This document shows, in pieces, positions 1 through 10,339 of a stretch of DNA of 64,000 bases (position 1 is its first letter; each line of letters begins with the position of its first letter). The notes under the pieces were generated by a model. The model did no database searches. It saw only the letters and a program-made list of their open reading frames with translations, and was not told the DNA's origin. The DNA lies in assembly GCF_012273895.1 (NCBI RefSeq), contig NC_052102.1:9914002-9978001 (forward strand), read 5' to 3'. Source of the stretch: Zerene cesonia (lineage: Eukaryota; Arthropoda; Insecta; Lepidoptera; Pieridae). Both the position numbers and the translations under genes were made by a program.

Positions 1-64
1 AAAAGTGGAACCGTTGAAAATGTATGCTGTAACACCAGGATTTTATTTTCCTATATCTATAACA

Positions 65-246
65 TCTTAATATATATAAATCTCGTGTCACAATGTTTGT
101 CCTCAATGGACTCCTAAACCACTTAACCGATTATAATAAAATTCGCACACCATGTGCAGTTCGATCCAACTTGAGAGATAGGATAGTTTAAATAATTTTA
201 ATTACGATAAATGACAACCCGGGCGGAGCCGGGGCGTGCAGCTAGT
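65..246 (+). mobile_element. Short non-autonomous Helitron-like element (Lep1-type start)
   Basis: It begins TC after an A, followed by a TATATATAAA stretch and CTCGTGTCACA. It ends in a GC-rich segment (CCGGGCGGAGCCGGGGCG) and GCTAGT. The start resembles the elements at 9893 and 30254. The TC start, CTAGT end and lack of a target duplication fit non-autonomous Helitrons. No coding capacity is seen. Confidence 0.6.
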
Positions 247-1441
247 ATCTAGTATTTTTGAGCAATTGGCAGAAAAGTATAGAAAGGGTAATAAGAATAG
301 TAAATACTAAAATATTGTTTCTCAACGATTCAAAACTAATAAACAAAACTTTGTGTATATACTTAAGTATGGATGTTTTCCTCTTTAACTCAAAATGGTT
401 GAACTGATGCGAATAAAATTTTACATAGAGATTGAATAGTATGATTATTATCCTTTCATATTTCACGCGGAGGAAGGAGCTGGTGGGTCGTCTGATGATA
501 AATGACTCCCAATAGGACGAGGATTTCACATAATTGTAGTCAGCTTCAATAATCTTACGAAACACAGTAGCATTCGCATGCTATGACTCTCATCCGTCTC
601 ATTCCGTGGGACTGTCGCAACTTCCCCGTAACAAACCAACATTCATCCACGATACAATATACACCATACACCATACGGGTACCACGCGAAGCCGCAGCCT
701 GCAGCCAGTATACAGATTAAACTGCCATCAAGGACATTTGCAATGGACACGACGATGGAAACATCGCGACGTACCATAATCAGATGACAAGCGGATTCTA
801 AACGCAACAGTCGTAATTATCTCGATTGCTCGGATTAAGAAAAAATTGTAAGACGCTTAGAATGTCCTTCGCGAAATCTATTATGTTTTCATACAAATAA
901 ACTCATTAGAAATTAAAAGCGTTACGTACAAGCGTACAAATTGGCTACGTACGTTTATGTGTTTTCATTGAAATAAATTGTAAATTAGATTGGTTATTTT
1001 GAATGAGTTTCTTTATTCGTAGATTAGTTTCGGATGTTAATAATTGTTTAACACTATACATACGTATAATGTATAAGTAGCTGCTGTTCAGTATCGAGTA
1101 TGAAGAAAAAACATTTTTTTTTTTTTCGCGGTTACTTTTTGTATTTTTGTATGTATGTTCAAACATTTGCGTGGATGATACTTTCCATTGTTCTACGTAC
1201 AGGTATAACTTAAGACATAGGGTTCTCTCTATGATAAAACGTTCATAATCACGAAAACTCACATAAATATGCTTATACTATGAATATATGAAGGTATGTC
1301 TGAGTTAATGTCAATAATTATAGAAGTATGTTGTGTTGGCGCTTCGCCTGATGGTAAGTGAACACTTTTGCAATTGCCTCTGCGTATGCGCTGCCCGCCT
1401 TTAATGGGCAACGAATATAGAAAGATAAAATGTCCACCAAC
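247..1441. other. AT-rich non-coding stretch with a small SINE-like piece
   Basis: No exon is supported here. Short open frames on the minus strand lack recognisable protein content. Bases 1331-1425 carry a repeat block containing CGCCTGATGGTAAG, shared with the element at 40495. If the EEPD1-like gene continues left, this is intron sequence. Confidence 0.5.
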
Positions 1442-1602
1442 CTTGACTACAACTGACGAGCCTCTCGCTGCTCGCGTCAGCCAGCAGCCCCATTAGCCTC
1501 TTCACCTCCCCGGCCTCCACCACCAGGTGCAGCTGGTCCACCGCCACGTCCTCTATCGTGATCGTCTTGTTACAGTTCTCGTAGATGAAGCCCAGCGATT
1601 GG
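1442..1602 (-). CDS. EEPD1: Probable exon 4 of the EEPD1-like gene
   Basis: This 161-base GC-rich open block sits in AT-rich DNA between a CAG acceptor after a pyrimidine tract (minus strand) and an AAG/GTTGGT donor. It reads SLGFIYENCNKTITIEDVAV, then a leucine-rich tail ending LVSCSQ. The phase fits exon 3, which ends two bases into a codon. The GFIYEN...IEDV segment resembles the EEPD1 region with GFLWD...MELRD. The second half I cannot match. The intron to exon 3 would be about 6 kb, so a different gene is possible. Confidence 0.6.
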
Positions 1603-4600
1603 CTGCAAGAGACTAAGGCTTGAGGATCGCGTAGTGATCTATTTATACTATATTAGAAAGAGGAAACTTGTATGTTTGTAACGTTTTCACGCAAAAACTA
1701 CTGGACCGATTTGAAAAATTCTTTCACCATCGGAAAGCTTTAGCTTCACTGAGTGACATACGCTATATATGTACCACGGGCGAAGCCGGGGCGTACAGCG
1801 GTGGAATTATGGTGGCTGGATGGGTGGAATATTATAGAGGTGAGGTTTGTTTGGTTGAACGTGCTAATCTCGGGAACCAGTAAGGTTCGAATTTGTGTTA
1901 AGACTAGAGAGAGAAAAATCAGTGTCAATTTCAGTGTTTGTTAAAAACACAAAACTTTACTATTGAATGGAATTTTTAAGTGGTTTGAATTCATTAACTA
2001 CATTTCTTAATAGCAAGACTGAGAAGCCCTTCAGGGGGTGGGGGTCATCATAGTAATTTATACATAAGTTTTTCTTTCAGTTACTACATTTTTACCTCAG
2101 CTAAAAGGCCGAGAAGCCTTTTACGAGTATATATTAAAGAGAGAAATATATCGTTAGTGAAATTTAAATTACAAAAAACCCAGTGCCCATTTTGTTGCTA
2201 TCGGCCATCTTGAAATTGAAATTTGACATAGTCTATGGCAGCACCGCCCTGTTGCGATTGCTGTCAGACTTACACTAAATATAAATAGGACCTCATGGCA
2301 GGCACCAGATTTGAAAACAAAAAATAAAGTTATGAGGTAACAAACACAAAAAATACAGTCGAATTAATGACCTCTTCTTTTCTGAGGTCGGTTGAAAAAA
2401 TGACTTAAAATTAACCTTTTCGATCATGTTCGCTAATCTCATGTGCGCGCTTGGTAAACCCAACGAGTGGCAAAATGTTAATCCCTTTGTTAGGAATAAA
2501 AAAGATCTGTATAAATGTATAAGAAAATCTAGGGAACTGCTAGACGGATTTGAAAAATTCTTTGATATGTACGTGATCCTTGTGTGCTATATATATGTAT
2601 ATTATTTTATATAACGCGGGTAAAGCCGGGGCGGACCGCTAGGCTGTTATAAAATCTAATAAAAAAGTATATATGGCAAGCGGAAGGAAGTTGTCTGACT
2701 AATTTAACTAGCAACACATTTTGAGAAAGTGTTTTTAAATATTATAAATGACAAATATAATAAAAAAACTGTGTAACGACTGTAATAAAATAAACCCGCC
2801 AACGTGCATGCTGCTGTCATAAACACGTGAAATTGCGAATGGTGGAGAAACTAAAATATTTCTATTCTATAAAAATATTCAAACTCAAATATTTCTATTT
2901 CATAAAAAACAATTACACCAGGGAAATGGGGAAAGGTTTCACTATATAATTAACCTAAAATGGGACTATATGACAATAATACATCGGGTATTATTTTCAC
3001 AAACATAAAAAGAAATCGCTGTCAATCGTATGAAGACTGACTGAGTTATCGAGTAACACAGAGAACGAAATATACAGCCGAATTGTGAACCCACTTCGTT
3101 TTTGGGGCGTCCGCGTATACGATAGAGAAAGGTTTCAATCGTTACATTTTTTTTTAAGGCGGTCGAATGTTGATGAAAGAAATTTGATCGAAAACAATTT
3201 TTTATAATAATCGATATATGCACAATAATAGGATATAATCCTATCCTACTAATATTATAAATGCGAAAGTTTGTAAGGATGTGTGTGTGTGTTTGTTGCT
3301 CTTTCACGCAAAAACTACTGAACCGATTGTAATGAAATTTAGTACGTAGACAGCTGGACAACTGGAATAACATATAGGCAACTTTTTATCCCGATATTCC
3401 TACGAGATACGGACTTACGCGGGTGAAACCGCGCGGCGCAGCTAGTTATTAATAAACTACAAAAAAAAACTTATCGATATTCATATATGTATATCATTTA
3501 CATAAATATATATAAAAATGCTATGCTTTTCATTTGCTTATGTTTTAAGCATAAACTAGAGGTCCGCCATGGGTCCGCCCGTGGTACGTTTCTCTCGCCA
3601 TAAGAACCTTCCATGCGGCTAAACAAAAACTTAAAAAAAAAGTTGTATTGGTCGAGCCGTTCTCGAGTTTTACGCTTAGCAACACGTATCACGGTTAATT
3701 ATTATATCGGCAAATTATTTGATTCGATTTGCCCCCACATTACCTATAACGTCTTACATAATATCGCTTCATCATAAAAGATCGCTGGCCTCGACCAAGA
3801 CTGCGAGATAACGACTCATATATTTACTAGGCGATGATTTAGAAGAAAGAAACAATACTTATATCATTTGCGAAATACGTCGATACGGATTTCGTACGTC
3901 GAATGAAAATGAACTTAAATTCAAAATCGGCCCAACTTCGCCCGTGGTACACATATAGCCTACTAGCTGTGCCCCGCTGTTTCATCCGCGTAAGTCCGTA
4001 TCCCGTAGGAATATCGGGATAAAAAGTTTCCCATATGTTATTCCAGTTGTTCATCTAACTACGTACCAAATTTCATTGCAATCGGTCCTGTAGTTTTTGC
4101 GTGAAAGAGCAGCAAACACACACACATCCTTACAAACTGTCGCTCAGTGATGATGCAACTTTCTAATAGTGAAAGAATTTTTGAAATCGGTCCAGTGGTT
4201 TTTGTGTGAAAACAACGCAAACATACCTACAAATACACAAGTTTCCTCGTTTTTATAATATTAGTACAGAAATTTTAAAACATAGTATTTTAGATTGAAA
4301 AATAGTTCATACATTTAACCATAATACAAAACAATTTTTATTAGGACTATCTATAGTCTATACTGATCATATAACTTGAAGTGTTTATTTGAACGCGCTA
4401 TTCAAAGAAATAAAATAAAATAAGGATTTTTTGTGAATTAATCAATTATTTCATTGAGATAAAACATCTTCATGATTAAGCTTTTAAATATACAACATTA
4501 ATTAATCTAGTGCTATGATTATACACGTGACGTAGAAAATAAATTCTTGGAGCGATTCCGTCGCGACTGGCTCAATGCTTTTTATTTTCATTGGCAAGCG

Positions 4601-7600
4601 CCAAACAAATCTCTCTGTTTACAAATACTATAATGTATGTCTGTTTGTCATGTTGAGTTTTTATTAAATACCAACAACATATATCTACAGATAAATAAGA
4701 TTTAATGAGATTTATCTGTATGTTACACGTATATCTATGGATCTACTGGATTGAATTTCATCAGTCCTTCACTGCCTTTAGTATAAATAAAAGGTTTAAT
4801 TTTGAAAAACAGGGATATCCGCAAGTATATCGTGTTATTTTAAACAGATTTCTAGCTTTGTGTGTTTGTTGAAGGTTATCTTCAGAATCACTAATCCGAT
4901 ATGTAAATACTTAAAAGAAAGCTACTTTATTCGCGGAGTGTTAAAGCCTATTTTCAATCGACTTCAAATAAGGAGGAAATTCACAATTCGACTGTTTTTA
5001 TTGAGTATGATTTTGATGACTATTTTTTTATTTGAAAGCTGGTGTCTTCTATATGGTCCCATTTACATTTGGATTTCTATGAAAACAGTTTCGTTTTCGT
5101 TAAAAATAATAATTTTATCTTACTTCAACTCAGTCGAGGGGGCAAGTATAAAGCACTCAGGTACAAGTCTAGCAAGCGAACCCGCGTTCGCAGCTAGTAG
5201 TGCACACAAAAAGTCGCCTTACACTGGGTTAACAACCCGACCTTGTGGTATCAAAACCGTTGCGTTAACCCGTTTCGTGTTTTCATAGCGTTATGAAATA
5301 AACACCACTAAAATATTCATAAAGAACTAACTACGAACTGAATTTATGTCGAGTGCGCTAGATTTATGCCGGCTCTTTCACGAACTAATTATGTGCTTTG
5401 AGAATTAAACAATAGGATATCATCATCATCATCATCATCATCATTCATCCATCCAGTCGACAACAACATCATCATCATCATCATCATCATCATTCATCCA
5501 GCCAGTCGACAACAACATCATCATCATCATCATCATCATCATTAGTCTATACTTGTTCCCACTGCAGGGACACAGGCCTGCTATGGGGGTTTAGGCTACG
5601 GCACGCTCTTAGATCGAACAAATAGCAATAATCAGCAAACAATTTTGCGTTTACAAATTTCCATTTAAACACAATTTCGATTGTTTCAATTCGGTATGTT
5701 GCTATGATTATACGAATACTTCGAGGCTGTAACATTGCAGGATAGTATTCAACCGACTTCAAAAAAAAAGGTTATAAATTTGACTGCATTTTTTTGGGGT
5801 TTGATCCTCAGATTTGAAGATGGCAGAGGCACCGAAAATTATGAGACGCATTAAAATTTGCTCTTTTTCTAACAATTAGATTGTGCTTTGGTTTTTATAT
5901 TACAAAAAAAATATTTATTTTATCAATTATCAACTATATATCGCTAATGATGGACTTTTTCTTCACAAAATTTTGGATAACGTTCCAAAAACATCTATAC
6001 TATCTTAGGTCATTCAAAATTCGATTTGCATATAGTAAGACGTAATTATAAATAATCGATCTAAAAAAGCTACATTTATAAAAAAAAGTAATTCATGTGA
6101 ACATCTCAAATTTCTCTATACAAACTTAACACGTCATATCTTTAAAAATGTGTTAAGGAGATACCATTTTACAAATTAGAGTATTATAATGATAACGAAC
6201 AATTAACTGGTGTGTCCTCGCATCGCAAAAGACAATGCGCGGTCAGTAAAATGGAGCGAGACATAAGGAAAATAGTCGTGACATTGGTTTTATGTCACTT
6301 TATTGTGGTCTGTTTTTGTATTGATTTTAAATACGCTTATAGAAACGGGAATGTGAGCTTTCACAGTGTATAAATAGAGGTTAATTTTGATTAATCGATG
6401 GCAAGACTCGTGGAACAGGTGGTCTAGTTGTTGTGAAATTATTTTTTTTTTTCAAGCTTCTGAATATAAAGAGTATTGGTAGCGTATACAACCTTGATTT
6501 TAAGTGGGTCTCTTTTACTGTGTCCATTACTTCTTATAGAAATAATAAGCGTGTTGTATTTAACGAACATTTTAAGAAAACAGCGATTAGGTATATAGTG
6601 TTTAGGCACGTCAACGGTGTGTACTAGTCTTAATTAATAGTTATATTATACTTGATGTACTTTATTAAATACACCGATCCTGTGTTCACCTGTTGGTGAA
6701 CCTAAATCAAATATAAAAACAAAACAAATCCACAAATAGTGGCACATACATAAGTAGTTGTGATATTAACGAATTGGATTGACATTAATGTATGTCAATA
6801 TGAGACTTCAGATCATGTAGACATGGAAATCGGTAGTCGGAAAGATAAACGCTTGCTTACAACAACAAAATGAGTTTAACTCTATTTTAAGCATCGGTTT
6901 ACATGGATGATTAATCATTGAGGCTCTAAAAATAACCTGACAGTAGGAGGTAGATAGTGAGGGTGTGAATTTTCAACTGACTACCTCCATAACACAATGT
7001 TATATCTTAGATATTATATATAATAGCATTAAATATATAATAATTTAAAATATATATAATAGCATTAAACACACATTTTTAATGCAGTCTCTGTATAATT
7101 TATTAACGTTTGAATTGAATCTCTCTGTTTAATAATCTTATACCAGTGATTCTCAAAAATTTTTTTGTTGCGGCACATATTTAACGATTTCAAAATTTGG
7201 CGGCACACAAAAAAAAGATAAAAATTATTTACATTTAAAATTTAAATATACGAAATAAACTGACATATACTACAATAATAACTACACGTTTATTAAGGGA
7301 TTAATTAAAATAGTTTATCATTTTAATTATATAATGTAATAATATTAACACTATTATATATTTGCAAAATTTGCGGAACAGTGGTTGATAATCACTGCCA
7401 TATACATAAATATAAATAACCCTACTAGTCACTTCTCTAGTTGCATTTGTAAGTTCTATAAAAAAAAAACAAAGAAAAAATTTACGACGTAATTTGATCA
7501 TTTATTTATTTCCATTACATCTCAGAAAAAACAAGCTTCGTAACCCATTTTTCTATCTATATGTACTCACCATTCTGTATTCTGTGGTATACAATACTCC

Positions 7601-9429
7601 CAATTCTGGCTATTACTTCTCCACTCCCTAACCCTCCTCAGGGTTGGTGCATTCAACTCCTCACACAGCACTTTAACAGCCTCTACTTCCTGTATATCTT
7701 GTATCGCTATTATGGACAACCTGTGCGAATTAATTAGATTTGTAGTAAATAAATATATAGTTGACATTATTGTATTGCTATTGGGTCGACAGTTTTCTCT
7801 GTTCCATGTATGTAGATATGTTCGGAAAATGTTTAAAAATGAAAAGTAAAATTACAGAACGAATAGAATAACGCTTTTTTAACTAAAATTTCTCACACAT
7901 CATCATCATCAATTTATGTTAGAAACTCATGAATCGTTTTTTATAGAAACTATCATATCTGATATTATTCTCTTAATATCTTTTACATAGATGGGTAATT
8001 AGTTTAATAAAGTTGTCATGTCATTGGCATGTTTAAAGTAGTATTGTAAGGGTTAAGAATTCTGACCCGTCTGACATCTGATTACACAATCACTAATAAA
8101 ATGTTAATTCATTCATATAAAATATGTTCTCACATACACAAAAAATACATACAGACAAACACAGATTCTCATCTTTTTCATATTTGGAAGTTGGATTAAC
8201 AATAATTAAAACCCATTACAAATGATAATTAATAAAACTGCAGATTAAATTGATAAAAACGCTAATTAGTGATATATCTATAGTTATTAGAGCAATTTAT
8301 AGATGTTATCAAAAAAAGATAACCTGTTGCTTACTTGTTTTCTAATATTGTCCGACACACAACCTCCCTGACACCAGGGTTTATCACTTTATCCCTCGTC
8401 AGCTGGTGGATATTCCATGAAGCGAGTCGGCAACACCTAACACCATCCCGTTCGTACATGAAAACTTCCTCTACAACTGGTCTGTGTGAATAAGCTGAGA
8501 GTAAATCTAATATATCATTCACTGGTGCTGCGGCAAATCCATTCGGCAATGTAAGAGGGAATTTTGCAGGCATTGAAAAACTCTTTCTGCATGGTGTTGT
8601 TGGTGTTTTTAATTCATTACTCATTAAAGAGCCATTTAAGGACACATCCGTCCATCCATTTACATGGCCGTTGGTTAAGTGTTGTTCACTCTCACACTTC
8701 CTTGGTTCTAAGCTCAAGTGAGCCTTCACAGCACTTAGTCGGATAACATCTATTCCTCTTACTTTAATTAAATCATCTAATGACTTAAATGGACCTTTCT
8801 TATTCCTATAATCGACTATATTAGCTGCTATTTCTTGGTTCAAGCCAGGTACACACTGTAGTTGAAACACACTTGATGAGTTCACTGAGCATAACTTATT
8901 ATCTGATAATAATCTAAAGCTATCAAGTGAGTGTGTACATGAACTAGCCCTAGACACCTGTTTTCTAATGTTTGTACATATTTCTGGTCTTAGTGTATCC
9001 AGTTTTTCAGCACCTATACCTAAAATATAAATTAAAGATGTGACATATTTTCAAATGTACTTTAGAAAGTATTTTGGGGAGTTTTGTTTCTACACATAAC
9101 GAAGACAATATTCAAATTATCCATATATAAACAAAGGCATTAGTAACACTGTTACCTGATACTAAGGCAAGGTCGTCGACTCGTTTGAAGCGACCGATCA
9201 TCTGTCGATGTCTGACAATTTCCCGCGCTAGCTGCCTGTTTACACCTGGCAGCGTCATCAGCTGCTCCTCGGTCGCTGTATTTATATTCATCAGCTCAGG
9301 ATACTCTTCAGACGGCGGCAAACTGAATGTGTGACTTAAACTGGATTTGTTCAGTTTCGACCGTCGCACAAATCCGCGAAAGGATTTCCGGCTGCCCTTA
9401 CTCCTAACAGAGCTTGGACTCTGCCCCAT
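1442..9429 (-). CDS. EEPD1: EEPD1-like HhH / endonuclease-exonuclease-phosphatase protein (5' part, continues off the left edge)
   Basis: Exons on the minus strand are 9429-9156, 9019-8335, 7720-7571 and, less surely, 1602-1442. All have GT-AG borders and compatible phases. Exon 1 encodes a helix-hairpin-helix segment with NINTATEEQLMTLPGVNRQL, the hallmark of EEPD1. Exon 2 carries a second one (LQCVPGLNQEIAANIVDYRN) and the start of the endonuclease/exonuclease/phosphatase domain (LASWNIHQL, NPGVREVVCRTILEN). Exon 3 continues it (IIAIQDIQEVEAVKVLCEEL). I chose the ATG at 9429, not 9480, because it gives MGQSPSS, an N-myristoylation-like start as in the vertebrate proteins. In vertebrates EEPD1 is a membrane-linked protein also reported as a nuclease in fork repair; its insect role is not known to me. 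Most catalytic residues would lie beyond the left edge. Confidence 0.88.
1642..1800 (+). mobile_element. Helitron-like fragment (GAAGCCGGGGCGTACAGC end)
   Basis: It contains the shared block ACGCAAAAACTACTGGACCG and a GC-rich end. The same ending style is seen at 60874-61028. The 5' border is approximate, and the usual CTAGT end is changed to CAGCGG. Confidence 0.4.
2150..2402 (-). repeat. Dispersed repeat with the AACCGACTTC...GAGG end
   Basis: The plus strand ends in GACCTCTTCTTTTCTGAGGT then CGGTTGAAAAAA, the reverse complement of a block seen at 4957, 5751, 22463, 28158 and 45167. It is a common lepidopteran interspersed repeat; the class is not clear to me. Borders are approximate. Confidence 0.4.
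2520..2643 (+). mobile_element. Degraded Helitron-like fragment
   Basis: It has GACGGATTTGAAAAATTCTT in the middle and AAGCCGGGGCGGACCGCTAG at the end, a variant of the 1642-1800 element. The left border is unclear. Confidence 0.35.
3244..3446 (+). mobile_element. Helitron-like element, family A (complete copy)
   Basis: It starts TCCTACTAATATTATAAATG after an A and ends with hairpin CGCGG-gtgaaa-CCGCG followed by GCGCAGCTAGT, then a T. Insertion between A and T, TC at the 5' end, a 3' hairpin and CTAGT are the Helitron signature. At about 200 bases it codes for nothing. It lies in the proposed large EEPD1 intron. Confidence 0.72.
3555..3690 (-). mobile_element. Helitron-like fragment, GTCGAGCCGTTCTCGAG family
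   Basis: On the minus strand it ends CTAGT (plus ACTAG at 3555-3559). The inner block GGTCGAGCCGTTCTCGAGTT is repeated at 43163-43300. The 5' border is approximate. Confidence 0.45.
3962..4266 (-). mobile_element. Composite Helitron-like element: family A joined to another family
   Basis: Bases 3962-4130 match family A in reverse (ACTAG, CGGGATAAAAAGT, TTTTTGCGTGAAAGAGCA). From about 4140 the sequence switches to the 1642-type body (CTTTCTAATAGTGAAAGAAT) and ends in an AATATTAGTA-type 5' end. This is a nested or chimeric copy. Confidence 0.5.
4270..4956. other. AT-rich intronic or intergenic stretch
   Basis: I see no exon, RNA gene or clear repeat here. It contains ordinary AT-rich sequence only. 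Confidence 0.4.
4957..5190 (+). repeat. Dispersed repeat, ACTTCAAA..GGAGG family
   Basis: Starts with CGACTTCAAATAAGGAGGAA and continues CACAATTCGACTGT, as in copies at 5751, 22463 and 45167. The open frame across it has no recognisable protein content. Confidence 0.4.
5418..5600 (+). repeat. CAT microsatellite/minisatellite with its attached lepidopteran block
   Basis: Runs of CAT alternate with TTCATCCATCCAGTCGACAA, giving two to three units of about 66 bases, then GTTCCCACTGCAGGGACACA and GGCCTGCTATG. The CAT-plus-GGCCT block is a known lepidopteran microsatellite-associated repeat; a second copy is at 57531. Confidence 0.75.
5751..5850 (+). repeat. Dispersed repeat, CAACCGACTTCAAAAAAAAAGG family
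   Basis: It opens with CAACCGACTTC and an A run, followed by AAATTTGACTGCATTTTTTT. It is the same family as 4957 and 45167. The downstream border is unclear. Confidence 0.4.
5851..7570. other. AT-rich intron of the EEPD1-like gene
   Basis: No further exon is supported between the proposed exons 3 and 4. Bases 7141-7210 contain a GCGGCACA block, twice, that looks like an old transposon remnant. A short exon hidden in this AT-rich sequence cannot be excluded. Confidence 0.4.
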
Positions 9430-9892
9430 GTCGATACTTGTCACTTGCATTAAATACCTAACATCACACCACAATTTCACTAGGTATTAATTGTTAGAAC
9501 TATTATTAGATTAGGATTAGAAAAGCGCGCACTTTCACTGCACATCCATGTATACTTCAAAAAATAAACTTGTTTCTATCTAAAAGACAGAATAACAAGT
9601 AAGATTTATTTTCGTATTTAATTAAAAACGTAAATAATTATATTACATCCATCTCCATGCAGTCAAATCACGACAATGGGAAATAAAAATCAAAATGCAA
9701 TAAACGTCAAACTCCTGTCAATTGTTGTCAACTTTGACGCTGGCATATTTTTTCTTCAGTTACAGAGCATCTATATAAATGTTTTAAAAATGTAGGAGAA
9801 AAATGCAAATTTCATAAAAAAATATTTTAACATAAAAACAATAATTTCATAGTAGTTCATGTTGTACAAAAAGCAGAAAGCGCACTCACTTA
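9430..9892. other. Upstream region of the EEPD1-like gene
   Basis: This should hold the 5' UTR and promoter of the leftward gene. I see no TATA box at a convincing distance. The in-frame upstream ATG at 9480 would add 17 residues. Confidence 0.4.
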
Positions 9893-10073
9893 TCTATATA
9901 TATAAAATTCTCGTGTCACAGTTTTCGTTGCCATACTCCTCCGAAACGGCTTGACGGATTTTGATGAAATTTTTTGTGCTTATCCGGTATCTATGAGAAT
10001 CGGCCAACATCTATTTTTCATCCCCCTAAATGATAAGAGCAAGGCAGAACAGCGTTTGCAGGGTGCAGCTAGT
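9893..10073 (+). mobile_element. Helitron-like element, Lep1 type
   Basis: It starts TCTATATATATAAAATTCTC after an A and ends GGGTGCAGCTAGT before a T. The inner block is CATACTCCTCCGAAACGGCT. It matches the copy at 30254, which has an internal deletion. Confidence 0.7.
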
Positions 10074-10137
10074 TTTGTTATATAATCCCTACGTTCGTGA
10101 ATCTTCATCATAGTAATTGCTAGTATAGTATTATGTT

Positions 10138-10335
10138 AGTTTAATTTTTAGTTTTATAGCATTGAAATGCTTTATAAATGAGAAATGTTGAAAGAATAGA
10201 AAAAATTTGATCACGAGGCAGGATTCGAACCTGCGTAGCAACGCCTAGCCTCTCGGCCACCCGTGATCCTGCCACAGTAATCGAATTTCTTCTACTCTTT
10301 CGGTTTCATGTGCCTATATGGTTTACCGTCTGGCC
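10138..10335 (-). mobile_element. tRNA-derived SINE
   Basis: Read on the minus strand it has a tRNA-like head: a 7-base stem GATCACG/CGTGATC, A box TGGCCGAGAGGC and B box GGTTCGAATCC. The tail is shared with 61919-62117. The head lacks a proper anticodon arm, so it is not a working tRNA. The A-box style suggests a type II (Ser/Leu) tRNA ancestor. Confidence 0.65.
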
Positions 10336-10339
10336 ACAC

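Noticed and set aside
2966..3373. A 135-residue minus-strand frame
   Set aside because: Half of it lies in the family A Helitron-like element.
4860..5288. A 142-residue plus-strand frame
   Set aside because: Its centre is an interspersed repeat and the reading has no domain or splice context.
5418..5543. A CRISPR-like array of CAT blocks and spacers
   Set aside because: The units are simple microsatellite repeats in a eukaryotic genome; there are no unique spacers.
10207..10269. A tRNA-Ser/Leu-like gene on the minus strand (and its partner at 61978-62052)
   Set aside because: A and B boxes and an acceptor-like stem are present, but the middle has no valid anticodon arm, and both copies sit inside the same longer repeat. 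These are SINE heads.
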